A DNA stretch of 64,000 nucleotides, taken from the NCBI GenBank assembly GCA_910585205.1, contig CAJUCC010000008.1, positions 1-64,000 on the forward strand, given 5' to 3'. The position numbers and the translations under genes were made by a program. The DNA is from an uncultured Lachnospiraceae bacterium. GTDB taxonomy: Bacteria; Bacillota; Clostridia; Lachnospirales; Lachnospiraceae. The notes beneath the pieces were generated by a model. That model searched no databases, had not been told where the DNA came from, and worked only from the letters and a program-made list of their open reading frames with translations. This document shows positions 25,494 through 33,816 of the stretch, in pieces. The first letter of the stretch is position 1. Each line of letters opens with the position of its first letter.

Positions 25494-27504
25494 GAAATAT
25501 GGGGCGTATACGGCAGTAATTGTATTCAGCGCCTTTTTCTTTGCCGGTTTTTACGGTGTACAATGCCTGAATCCCTGTAATGCGGACTGGCTATTGTCCG
25601 GCGGACTGGATATTTCGCAGCATTATGCAGGGTGGCTGTTTTTCCGCAAGGAGGCGTGGACATTTCCGCCGGGGTGTTTTACGGGACTGTCCTGGCCCAA
25701 TGCCATGTCGATTATCTATCTGGATTCCATACCGCTGTGTGCTGTTTTCTTTAAAATCTTTCAACCTGTCCTTCCGGAACAATTCCAGTATTTCGGCTGG
25801 TACAGTCTGATCTGCTTTCTGCTACAGGGAATTTTGGGGGTCAAAATAGCGCGGAAATATGTCAAAAGCGAGCCGGCAGCATTCCTGATGGGGGTGCTGA
25901 CGGTGATGACACCTGCTTTTTTGTGGCGTACCTTTCTGCATGTTGCCCTGAATTCTCATTATATTATTTTGCTCGCACTTCTCGGCATTTTTTACTATCA
26001 AGAATATTTTGCCGGGCAAAAGTGGCGGCAGGTATGGTACTGGGCGATGCTCGGACTGTTATGCTGTATGGTTCATATGTATTTTCTGCCGATGTGTTTT
26101 GTGATTTTATGCGCCTTCCTGTATCTGGATATACGCTCTGAGAATAGAGCCGGTATTTGGCAGGGGCTTGTAATGACGGCGTTCTGGGCAGGGGCTTTGA
26201 TTCCCATGTATTTTATGGGCGGATTTATGCCGGGGATGGTGGTGTCTGATCTGGGGTTTCAATGGAAGAAGACATTTAATCTGAACGGATTTGTGAATCC
26301 GCAGGGGTGGAGCCGGATATTTCCGAATCTGGCTCTGCACACATATGGACAGTCGGAAGGGTTTGCCTATCTGGGGATCGGCGTTATGGTTTGCATTCTG
26401 GCAGCTGTTTTCTTTTCCCTTATGCAATGGCGCACAATGTCCCCCAAAAGGAATATATTGGTCAGGTATATAAAAGATCCCACGCTGCAGGCGTGTGCCG
26501 CCATATTTGCGCTGTCCGTTGCGGCGGCAGCATCGCCGGTCGTTACATTGGGAAGCCGGGCGGTGACGCTGCCTATCCCGAAAAAACTGGAAGAACTGTG
26601 GATGATATTTCGTGCAAGCGGCAGACTGGTATGGCCAGCCGTCTATCTTTTGCTTTTCGGAAGCGGTGTTGTTCTTTCACGCTGCCAAAAGCGTAAGGTG
26701 GTTGTCTCGGTTCTGACGACAGGGGTCATATTACAGTTTGCGGACATTTCGGCAGAAGTATGGGATCGGGGCCGGGTGGCGAGAGAACCGGCGGCGTTTG
26801 TCAGTGAACTGGAAGATCCGGGCTGGGACGTGATCGGGAGGCATCCGCTGATCGCCAATATTGTGTATATCAATGCGTCGGGACTGCGTTCCTGTGCTTC
26901 GATGGCGGAATTTGCCGACCGGTATGATAAAACGCTTGGAAAATTTTATTATGCGAGAGATTATGAGGCTGTCATTGCAGAGACGGCCGCGCAGGCGCTG
27001 GCAGAGAAAAAGCAATCGGATATTTTTCTCTTTGACTGGGAGTATGTGATCGATGCGTGGAATGAGCCGCAGCTTTATTATTATATACTGGATGAGAGGA
27101 TTCTGGGTTATGTGCAGCCGATTGCGGAACTGGAAGCGGCGCGGGTGGATATGCGTACATATGAATATGTGTATTTGTATGAGGTGACGCCGGATTCCGT
27201 CGGAGAAGAAATGATTGACGGGTTTTTGTTTGTGCACGGCGGCGGAACGGATGTCTCGCGGGTATTTCCTCTGCCCACAGGCGCTTATCGGTTTACCGTA
27301 GAGGGAGAAAATCTGGCGGATGCGGAAGTGATACTTTCGGCGGGAAGTGTATCGGAGCGAGGGATGCAGAATATAACAGGGATGATAAACTGCGAGGGGA
27401 TGCAGAACTTTCAGATTCGAGTGGAAAATCCCTCGGATCATGATATGGTTTTATACCGGATTCGCTTTGAGACGGTGGACGGCGAGATAGCAGCGGAGAA
27501 TTGA
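25483..27504 (+). CDS. DUF6311-like polytopic membrane protein (putative GT-C)
   Basis: A 673-residue membrane protein with about ten hydrophobic helices in the first 420 residues and a soluble C-terminal region of about 240 residues. The early loop has LLSGGLDISQHYAGWLFFR and, further on, GLSWPNAMSIIYLDSIPL, which resemble the DUF6311 family. Those proteins are thought to be GT-C-like, but I know of no demonstrated reaction. The start at 25483 is chosen from AAAAGGAA at 25470-25477; ATGs at 25420 or 25456 would lie deeper in the previous gene. Coupled to the GtrB-like gene, it may use the lipid-linked sugar made there. Confidence 0.65.
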   Translation: MKDRKYGAYTAVIVFSAFFFAGFYGVQCLNPCNADWLLSGGLDISQHYAGWLFFRKEAWTFPPGCFTGLSWPNAMSIIYLDSIPLCAVFFKIFQPVLPEQFQYFGWYSLICFLLQGILGVKIARKYVKSEPAAFLMGVLTVMTPAFLWRTFLHVALNSHYIILLALLGIFYYQEYFAGQKWRQVWYWAMLGLLCCMVHMYFLPMCFVILCAFLYLDIRSENRAGIWQGLVMTAFWAGALIPMYFMGGFMPGMVVSDLGFQWKKTFNLNGFVNPQGWSRIFPNLALHTYGQSEGFAYLGIGVMVCILAAVFFSLMQWRTMSPKRNILVRYIKDPTLQACAAIFALSVAAAASPVVTLGSRAVTLPIPKKLEELWMIFRASGRLVWPAVYLLLFGSGVVLSRCQKRKVVVSVLTTGVILQFADISAEVWDRGRVAREPAAFVSELEDPGWDVIGRHPLIANIVYINASGLRSCASMAEFADRYDKTLGKFYYARDYEAVIAETAAQALAEKKQSDIFLFDWEYVIDAWNEPQLYYYILDERILGYVQPIAELEAARVDMRTYEYVYLYEVTPDSVGEEMIDGFLFVHGGGTDVSRVFPLPTGAYRFTVEGENLADAEVILSAGSVSERGMQNITGMINCEGMQNFQIRVENPSDHDMVLYRIRFETVDGEIAAEN

Positions 27505-27517
27505 AAGGAAATATTTT

Positions 27518-28390
27518 ATGGCGGAGATCATTTTCCATGCGGATGATTATGGGGCAAACAAAGAGATTTCGGAGCATATTCTGGACTGTTGCCGGGAAGG
27601 AGCGCTGAATTCTCTGAGCGTATTGCCCAATAGTCCGCATCTGACAGCCTGTATGGAAATGCTGGAGCCTTATCGGAAATCGGCAGCGGTCAGCATTCAC
27701 TGCAATCTGGCGGAGGGGCCCTGTCTGGCTGATCCGGCACAGGTGCCGTGGCTGGTGGATGAGCGGGGAATGTTTTCGATTTCTTTTTTTAAAGTGCTGC
27801 TTTTGTCTTTTATCGGGAAGCGGGCGGAACTGAAACGGCAGATCAAAGAAGAAATGCGGGCACAGATCGTGCGGATGCTGCCTTATGTGGAGTCATTGCG
27901 GATAGACAGCCATCAGCATTATCATATGATTCCGGTCGTGCTGGAAAGCATTCTGGAGGCCGCGGAGGAGACCGGGAGAGAGATTGCGTTTATCCGCATT
28001 CCGGCAGAGCCGGTGCGGCCGTTTCTGCGCCGGATTTCCCTTTATCGGACATACCGGCCGATTAATCTGGTCAAAAATATAGTGTTAAACCTGCTGAGCC
28101 ATATGGACAGAAACCTGCTGAAGCCTTACCGGAACAAAAGCGCGGTTTTTTTCGGTATTGTACTCAGCGGATGTATGGATTTGAAACGGGTGGAAGCTTT
28201 GCTGCCGGCATTTCGGAAGATTGCCGAGCGGAAGGGCCTGCCGCTTGAGGTTTTGTGCCATCCCGGCGGTGTAAGTTCTGCGGCGGATCTGATGGATCCG
28301 AAAAATCAGGATTGTGCGGCGTTCTATCTGTCGGATGGCAGGAAGACGGAAAAAACAATGCTGTTAAAGATTTCCGGCAGGACTTTGTGA
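27518..28390 (+). CDS. ChbG/HpnK (YdjC)-family carbohydrate deacetylase
   Basis: A 290-residue protein of the YdjC/ChbG family, which removes acetyl groups from N-acetyl sugars with a metal ion. Motifs are FHADDYGANK (residues about 6-15; the catalytic and metal Asp pair), SIHCNLAEG, RIDSHQHYH, and VLCHPGG. Length is normal and no signal peptide is visible. AAAGGAA at about 27504-27510 supports the start. This is the last gene before the convergent minus-strand gene, and so may end the first transcription unit. It is one of five deacetylase-fold proteins in the window, in four families (two PIG-L, DUF2334, YdjC and NodB-like). Confidence 0.86.
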   Translation: MAEIIFHADDYGANKEISEHILDCCREGALNSLSVLPNSPHLTACMEMLEPYRKSAAVSIHCNLAEGPCLADPAQVPWLVDERGMFSISFFKVLLLSFIGKRAELKRQIKEEMRAQIVRMLPYVESLRIDSHQHYHMIPVVLESILEAAEETGREIAFIRIPAEPVRPFLRRISLYRTYRPINLVKNIVLNLLSHMDRNLLKPYRNKSAVFFGIVLSGCMDLKRVEALLPAFRKIAERKGLPLEVLCHPGGVSSAADLMDPKNQDCAAFYLSDGRKTEKTMLLKISGRTL

Positions 28391-28412
28391 CTGCAACGGG
28401 ATGGGACAGCGC

Positions 28413-29984
28413 TTACGGATCCTGATCCGTTATCTTAATGACAACCGTATCCCCGATCTGCCGTACGCTGCCGGGCGCCGGCCAGCAGTCCATTTCCGCA
28501 AACGGGGCGGATACGGCGATGGCTTCTTTTTCCGCTTTGTCACATGGCTCGAGCGAAAGGCCGAAGTAGGTATCCATCATGGCGGAAAAATGTGCCGATT
28601 CGGATATGATATAGCTGTCCCGGATGCCGGCCATGGCGGGCGGCAGGTTGAGCGAGATCGTATCATAATCGTCAAAATGCCCGACGATGCAGAACTTACG
28701 GGCGGCAGGGAAGTCTTCGAGCCGTTCGATGCGGTCTGTCATGCGGGATGTCAGATCGAAGGTCATCCGATTGGATGTGGTCATATACAGGTAACTGATA
28801 TTATCGATCAGGGCAAAATTGAATATTGTCAGCGCCGTCAGCGATACGATGCTCCATGCGAGTATCAGAGGAGCCCGTTCGCAGCGCCCTGCCGCGCCGC
28901 AGTCTGCCGTGTGTCCGGACGGACAAATCCGGCCGCTGTCATACAGGAGGGCGGGCAGCATATAAATCGGCGTGAACCCCGCGTACATCAGCATGTAATA
29001 TCTGACTTGCGGAGATAAAAAGTAAATCATGGAACAGACAAAGGGCATGGCGCCGAAGCAGACAAGGAGCAGGAGCAACCGCCCCGGATCACGATAAAGC
29101 CGATGCCTTTGCAGCAGAAACAGAAACAACAGTAAAATCAGTATAAACAAGGCCGCGTTTAAGAGTTTATACAGGTTGATTGTATCGAGCGGGCCGAAAA
29201 AGAAATAGACAAAATCAATGAGGCAGTTTTTGACGGCCGACACGATTTGGGAAACGCCGGGCAGTGTCATGGTGGAAATGCCGTTATAGTCACTGGTGGA
29301 GATACCCTGTACCGTTCCCAGTATCCGGCTGGAGAGCAGATAGAGCGCCGTGCCTGCCCCGCCCATCAGAAGAAAGCGGCCCCAGTGCGCCAGCAGCTCT
29401 TTTACGGGGAACGCACGATCGATCAGACGCAGAATGCTCCAGGTAACGATAAGCATAACGGCATAGGAAACATAGGCCTGATAGGAGCCGTAGGAAAACG
29501 CCAGCAGCGTCAGCCCGGCGAGAAAGCCTTTTTGGTACCGCAGTGTCACCAGCACTGCGAGAGCGGCGGTAAGCTGTGCGAGAAAATATCCGTCCGCCGT
29601 GTACATATAGGCAAATGTGCTGGCGACAACGGGAAAAGAGACGGTCAGTCCGCAGACAAAAAAAATACTGCTCTTTTTGTGCAGAGAAAAAATCTCCACC
29701 ACACAGACACAGGTAAGGCTGAGGTACAGCAGGGAAAGCAGGCCGTTAATCCATTGCAGGTCATAGTAGGAGCCGATGCCGCAGGAAATGGTCAGGAAGC
29801 AGCGCCCCAGGTCGGCTTTATTCTGGCTGTCGTGGAAGTTATAGACGGAATCCCATGTGAGCAGATGGTTGGTCAGGCGGTACATGTGGATGATAAGTCC
29901 CATGCAGAAGGCGCTGCGGAAGGCAAAGCTCCAGGATTTTTTTATTTTCTGCCGTATGGTGTGAAAAACGGTTTCGGGATACAT
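28413..29984 (-). CDS. GtrII-like membrane glucosyltransferase-domain protein (minus strand)
   Basis: A 523-residue polytopic protein related to the one at 21459. The first loop has NFHDSQNKADLGRCFL, equivalent to the ALGRWFMP stretch there. Repeated hydrophobic helices and the SYGSYQAYVSYAVMLIV segment match the SLGAYQPYMSATIGIIY part of its relative. A soluble C-terminal tail of about 120 residues follows. It is the only minus-strand gene in the window. A clear ribosome site (AAAGGAGA, on the minus strand at 29991-29998) supports the start. Because it is transcribed apart from the operon, it may modify the glycan conditionally; that is inference. Confidence 0.8.
   Translation of the reverse strand: MYPETVFHTIRQKIKKSWSFAFRSAFCMGLIIHMYRLTNHLLTWDSVYNFHDSQNKADLGRCFLTISCGIGSYYDLQWINGLLSLLYLSLTCVCVVEIFSLHKKSSIFFVCGLTVSFPVVASTFAYMYTADGYFLAQLTAALAVLVTLRYQKGFLAGLTLLAFSYGSYQAYVSYAVMLIVTWSILRLIDRAFPVKELLAHWGRFLLMGGAGTALYLLSSRILGTVQGISTSDYNGISTMTLPGVSQIVSAVKNCLIDFVYFFFGPLDTINLYKLLNAALFILILLLFLFLLQRHRLYRDPGRLLLLLVCFGAMPFVCSMIYFLSPQVRYYMLMYAGFTPIYMLPALLYDSGRICPSGHTADCGAAGRCERAPLILAWSIVSLTALTIFNFALIDNISYLYMTTSNRMTFDLTSRMTDRIERLEDFPAARKFCIVGHFDDYDTISLNLPPAMAGIRDSYIISESAHFSAMMDTYFGLSLEPCDKAEKEAIAVSAPFAEMDCWPAPGSVRQIGDTVVIKITDQDP
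28415..28430. other. Short perfect palindrome between convergent genes
   Basis: ACGGATC (28415-28421) and GATCCGT (28424-28430) form a seven-base-pair stem with a CT loop. It overlaps the last codons of the minus-strand gene, 25 bases after the + strand gene ends. There is no T-run on either side, so a terminator function is only possible. Confidence 0.3.
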
Positions 29985-30014
29985 GGGAAATCTCCTTTGG
30001 ATTATATGAGTGGC

Positions 30015-30107
30015 GCAGAGCGTGAGCAGACAAAAGTACAGGCAGGCCCGGAAAATCTTTGATTTTCCGGGTTCGCTTTGCTCATCAGACAGTCAGTCAG
30101 GCTCTGC
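30015..30107. repeat. Nested inverted repeat in divergent intergenic region
   Basis: A perfect 11-base-pair hairpin is at 30047-30071 (CCCGGAAAATC, TTT loop, GATTTTCCGGG). Around it, TGAGCA (30023-30028) pairs with TGCTCA (30079-30084), and GCAGAGC (30015-30021) pairs with GCTCTGC (30101-30107). The set spans most of the 241-base gap between the minus-strand GtrII gene and the CotH gene. There is no T-run, so it is not a standard terminator. It would be in the leader of the minus-strand transcript and might be a structured leader or a REP-like element. Confidence 0.65.
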
Positions 30108-30117
30108 CTTTGGGAAT

Positions 30118-30123
30118 ATTATA
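30118..30123 (-). promoter_or_regulatory. Possible -10 box for the minus-strand GtrII-like gene
   Basis: On the minus strand this reads TATAAT, a perfect -10 hexamer, about 134 bases before the ATG at 29984. I could not find a good -35 box 16-18 bases upstream (TAGTTT at 17). Transcription from here would carry the nested palindrome at 30015-30107 in its leader. Confidence 0.35.
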
Positions 30124-30151
30124 ACTTATTTTTCATAAAAAAACTACATTG

Positions 30152-30180
30152 TGGACATCTTTTTGGTAATAGGCTATAAT
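30152..30180 (+). promoter_or_regulatory. Strong sigma-A-like promoter for the CotH-sugar transferase segment
   Basis: TGGACA at 30152-30157 (5 of 6) and TATAAT at 30175-30180 (perfect) with a 17-base spacer. The transcript would begin near 30187, so a GTG at 30151 cannot be the start of the next gene and the ATG at 30226 is used. It is the best promoter match in the window. Confidence 0.7.
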
Positions 30181-30225
30181 GATAGACGTCATAGTGTAAT
30201 CTGTGGGAATAGTGGTATCGAACCG

Positions 30226-32379
30226 ATGAAATGGAACAGGAATTGCGAAAAAGTATGTCTGGTGGTTTTGGCACTGGCCGGCGTATTGTTTTATTATTTT
30301 ATCATGACGACGCTGCGGGAGAAATCGCCGGCGGTTGTAATCAATGAAGTATGTCCGAAAAATTTATCGATTGTCAGTGACGGGCAGGGAGACTATCCGG
30401 GCGGATGGATTGAGTTATATAATGCGGGGACGGAGGCGGTGAATCTGAAAGATTATCATCTTTCGGACCGGCCGCACTTTTCGTATCGGGATGTGCTTCC
30501 GGATTTGGAGATTGCCGGAGGCGGATTTGCACTGATCTATCTTGACGGCAGAATCGAATGGGGAGAAGCGGATGGCGAGTGCTATCTGGATTTTGCACTG
30601 GACAAAGGGGCGTCGCAGATTTTTCTGACAGATGCTTCCGGACATGTGGTTGACGCGGTGACGATACCGGACAATATACCGATTGACACGTCGTTCGGGC
30701 GTGTGCAGGAGGGGCGGGATATTTTTGAAGGCATGTCCTGTACGCCGGGCGCATCCAACCGCAGCGGCCGGCAGGTGGTTATTCCCACACTGCAGGAACC
30801 GCGGCTTTCGGTGGAGAGCGGATTTTACGGGGAACCGTTTGAACTTGTGATGACAGCGGAGGCTGGCGAATCGATTTACTATACGCTGGACGGCAGTGAT
30901 CCCGATTTGGATGGAATCTTATACCGGGGACCGGTCACTGTCGATACTGCGCAAGACGGCACGGGCGGATATTTCCGGCGGTCTGACTTTTCCGCGCTGC
31001 CGTATTATATTCCGGAGGAGCCTGTTGATCGCGCGGTTATCGTCAGGGCAGCAGCCTTTGACCGGAACGGAAACCGGAGTAAAACGGTTACGGAGACTTA
31101 TTTTATCGGTGCGTCTGTGTGCAGTGCGTATGGAGGTGAGACAGGGGTTATCTCCCTGGTTGCGGAGCCGGCGGACCTCTTCGGATATACGGAAGGCATT
31201 TTCGTTCTGGGGAAATTGTATGACGATTTTGTCGCGGAGCAGGGAGAACCCGCGGAGCGCGACTGTTACCTGATCGGGGCGAATTTTAACGGAAAAGGCC
31301 GCGGATGGGAGCGGGAAGCCGCTTTTACCTATTTTAAAGACGGGAAGCTGCTGTGCGCACACAATATCGGGATTCGGACGAGGGGAAAATCCAGCAGTGA
31401 GGGGCCGCAGAAGGGCCTGAACCTGTATGTGCGGGAGATGTATGACGGCAGTGCGAAGTTATCGTATGATATATTCCACAATGGCCGCGCGGTAAAACGC
31501 CTGATGCTGAAAAACAGCAACAGTATCTTAAAGGACGGCTTTATAATGAGCCTGATGTCTGACAGTGCGGTGACAGTCGCACAGTGCGAGCCGGTTTCGC
31601 TGTTTTTAAACGGGGAATACTGGGGAACATACGGTGTGCTGGAAAAATATGATGAACAGTTTTTTCAGGATCATTATGGAATCGATGGGGAGAATATTGC
31701 AATTCTGAAAAACGGTTATCCCGAGGCGGGAACGGAAAAGGATTACTATGATTTTTATGATACGCTTGATTTTGCCGCTTCGCACGATCTTTCCGATGCG
31801 GAAAATTACTTTGAAATCTGTTCAAAAATCGATATTGCGAGCCTGATCGATTATTATTGTATGCAGATCTATATTGATAATATTGACTGTACGGAGACGT
31901 ATAATATGCTTGTGTGGAAATCGCGGCTTCCGAGCCGGAGCAGTGCGGCGGCGGACGGAAAATGGCACTGGGCTGTCTATGATGTGGATGCCTCGCTTTC
32001 CGATGTGACAAGGGATAACCTGACAGGAGAAATCCGGGACGGCCGCCCGGCGTACTTTGAGCATGTACTGATCGGGGCGCTATTGCAGAACGAAGGGTTT
32101 CGCAGACAGTTTACGGACCGTTTTCTGGAACTGCTGCGCACAAATTTTTCGCCGGAAACCGTACTCCCCGCATTTGATGCGATGGCAGAGGAATTGAAAC
32201 CGTTGCTGATACGAGAACATTTGCGTTTTGCGGGCGGCAGTGCGGATGACGGGGCCGTGGAGCGCGAGCTGGCGCAGATGCGGGACTTTTATGTCAACCG
32301 GGGCGCTTATGTGCGGGAATATCTGCAGGCGTATTTTGATCTGACGCCGCAGGAGACAGGTGGGGCGAAACAGTCATAA
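30226..32379 (+). CDS. Lamin-tail and CotH kinase-domain exported protein
   Basis: A 717-residue protein with an N-terminal membrane or signal segment (CLVVLALAGVLFYYFIM, residues about 11-27). A lamin-tail-like domain follows (VVINEVCPKNLSIVSD, GGWIELYNAG, LKDYHLSD). Next is a CHB_HEX_C-type module with YYTLDGSDPD near residue 225. The CotH kinase-like domain fills the rest: VLGKLYDDFV, GIRTRGKSSSEGPQKGLNLY, LNGEYWGTYGVLEKYD and HWAVYDVDAS. CotH proteins can phosphorylate spore-coat proteins, and other exported CotH proteins are of unknown purpose. Its position directly before the initiating sugar transferase, with its own promoter, is unusual. The ribosome site is weak, so the ATG choice rests on the promoter position. 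Confidence 0.82.
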   Translation: MKWNRNCEKVCLVVLALAGVLFYYFIMTTLREKSPAVVINEVCPKNLSIVSDGQGDYPGGWIELYNAGTEAVNLKDYHLSDRPHFSYRDVLPDLEIAGGGFALIYLDGRIEWGEADGECYLDFALDKGASQIFLTDASGHVVDAVTIPDNIPIDTSFGRVQEGRDIFEGMSCTPGASNRSGRQVVIPTLQEPRLSVESGFYGEPFELVMTAEAGESIYYTLDGSDPDLDGILYRGPVTVDTAQDGTGGYFRRSDFSALPYYIPEEPVDRAVIVRAAAFDRNGNRSKTVTETYFIGASVCSAYGGETGVISLVAEPADLFGYTEGIFVLGKLYDDFVAEQGEPAERDCYLIGANFNGKGRGWEREAAFTYFKDGKLLCAHNIGIRTRGKSSSEGPQKGLNLYVREMYDGSAKLSYDIFHNGRAVKRLMLKNSNSILKDGFIMSLMSDSAVTVAQCEPVSLFLNGEYWGTYGVLEKYDEQFFQDHYGIDGENIAILKNGYPEAGTEKDYYDFYDTLDFAASHDLSDAENYFEICSKIDIASLIDYYCMQIYIDNIDCTETYNMLVWKSRLPSRSSAAADGKWHWAVYDVDASLSDVTRDNLTGEIRDGRPAYFEHVLIGALLQNEGFRRQFTDRFLELLRTNFSPETVLPAFDAMAEELKPLLIREHLRFAGGSADDGAVERELAQMRDFYVNRGAYVREYLQAYFDLTPQETGGAKQS

Positions 32380-32401
32380 TGACAGATGTGAAAGGGTTTA
32401 T

Positions 32402-33814
32402 ATGGATCGAAAAAGCAGGATTATTGAAATATACGGCATTTTGCTGACAGACTGTTGCTGCGTTGTTCTGTCTTATCTGCTTGCCCTGTTGCTGCGGTAT
32501 GGCTCGTTTGCCGCGGTACATCATAAAAATACGTATGTGCTCGTATGCGTCTGGATTTTGCTGTTTACTGTTTTATATGATACGCTGATCGGCAGCGGCA
32601 GGAATTTTCTGCGCAGGGGATATTATGTGGAGGCGAAATCCGTAGCCAAGCATGTGACGGGCCTGTTGATTTTTCTCGGATGCAGCCTGTTCTTTTTCAA
32701 GGAAGCGGAGAATTTTTCGCGGCTTGTGTTCGGGTATTTTTTCCTGCTCGAAGCGGTAATGATGTTTGTCTGTCATGTTCTTTTGAAAAAATATCTGCGC
32801 GCGCACTATCAGGCGGACAGAAGCCGGACAAAGGTGATGGCGATAACGGACAGGGAAAGTGCGGAAAAGATACTGTCGGCGCTTGCCGCCGGTGCGGATT
32901 ATGACTGTGAAATATCGGCTGCGGTAATCTGGGACCATGATATGACGGGACAGGCTCTCTGCGGGATTCCGGTGGTGGCGGACGCAGGCAATGTCATCGA
33001 AGTGGCAAAAAATATGCCGATGGATGAGGTGTTTATTCATCTGCCGGAGGTGGGCAAGTCTGCCCTGAAACAACTGTTTGAGGATCTGGAAGCCATGGGC
33101 GTAAGCTGCCATTATAATGTGGATGTTTCCGGTGCGGATGCGGGCGTGCGCAGTATCGGGGAGTTTGCCGGATTTACGGTCTTTACGTATGCCATTCATC
33201 CGATGGATAACAGACGGGGAATGGTAAAGCGGCTGATTGATATTGCCGGCAGTCTGGCCGGGCTTTTGATTACTGCCATATTGTATCCGTTTGTGGCGCT
33301 GGCGGTAAAAACGGATTCTCCCGGTCCCGTTGTCTTTTCCCAGGTTCGGATCGGAAAAAACGGCCGCCGGTTCCGGATTTATAAATTCCGGTCGATGTAT
33401 CTGGATGCGGAAGCGCGGAAAAAAGAACTGGAAGCGCAGAACGAGATGCAGGGCCTGATGTTTAAGATGGAGGATGACCCCCGTGTGACGAAGGTCGGGA
33501 AGTTTCTGCGTAAGACAAGCATTGATGAACTTCCGCAGTTCTGGAATGTCCTGAAAGGCGATATGAGCCTTGTCGGTACAAGGCCGCCGACGGAGGATGA
33601 ATTTGCCGCATATACGCCATACTATAGGAGACGGCTTTGCATGACGCCGGGACTGACCGGACTATGGCAGGTCAGCGGCAGAAGCAACGTTGACAATTTC
33701 GATGATGTGGTCAAATATGATCTGCATTATATTGACCACTGGTCGCTGAGTCTGGATATCAAGATACTGCTGCAGACGGTTATTGTGGTGCTGTTCGGAA
33801 AAGGAGCAAAGTAA
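32402..33814 (+). CDS. Polyprenyl-phosphate sugar-1-phosphate transferase (initiating enzyme)
   Basis: Starts the lipid-linked glycan by moving a sugar-1-phosphate from a nucleotide sugar to undecaprenyl phosphate. The first 125 residues form four to five membrane helices, followed by a nucleotide-binding-like central domain (residues about 140-270). The catalytic domain begins near 275 (KRLIDIAGS) and has SPGPVVFSQVRIGKNG, YKFRSM, DELPQFWNVLKGDMSLVGTRP and a closing GLTGLWQVSGRS. This is the WbaP/CpsE-type arrangement, 470 residues. AAAGGG at 32390-32395 places the start at 32402. It is the only initiating transferase in the window, so it should serve the whole locus. The sugar is not known. 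Confidence 0.93.
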   Translation: MDRKSRIIEIYGILLTDCCCVVLSYLLALLLRYGSFAAVHHKNTYVLVCVWILLFTVLYDTLIGSGRNFLRRGYYVEAKSVAKHVTGLLIFLGCSLFFFKEAENFSRLVFGYFFLLEAVMMFVCHVLLKKYLRAHYQADRSRTKVMAITDRESAEKILSALAAGADYDCEISAAVIWDHDMTGQALCGIPVVADAGNVIEVAKNMPMDEVFIHLPEVGKSALKQLFEDLEAMGVSCHYNVDVSGADAGVRSIGEFAGFTVFTYAIHPMDNRRGMVKRLIDIAGSLAGLLITAILYPFVALAVKTDSPGPVVFSQVRIGKNGRRFRIYKFRSMYLDAEARKKELEAQNEMQGLMFKMEDDPRVTKVGKFLRKTSIDELPQFWNVLKGDMSLVGTRPPTEDEFAAYTPYYRRRLCMTPGLTGLWQVSGRSNVDNFDDVVKYDLHYIDHWSLSLDIKILLQTVIVVLFGKGAK

Positions 33815-33816
33815 TC

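Noticed and set aside
30081..30100. Short CAGT-type direct repeats, considered as a CRISPR or attachment site
   Set aside because: They are only a few bases long, with no spacer pattern and no integrase nearby.
30151..30225. GTG at 30151 as the start of the CotH gene
   Set aside because: It lies at the -35 box of a strong promoter whose transcript would start near 30187, so the ATG at 30226 is the first usable codon.
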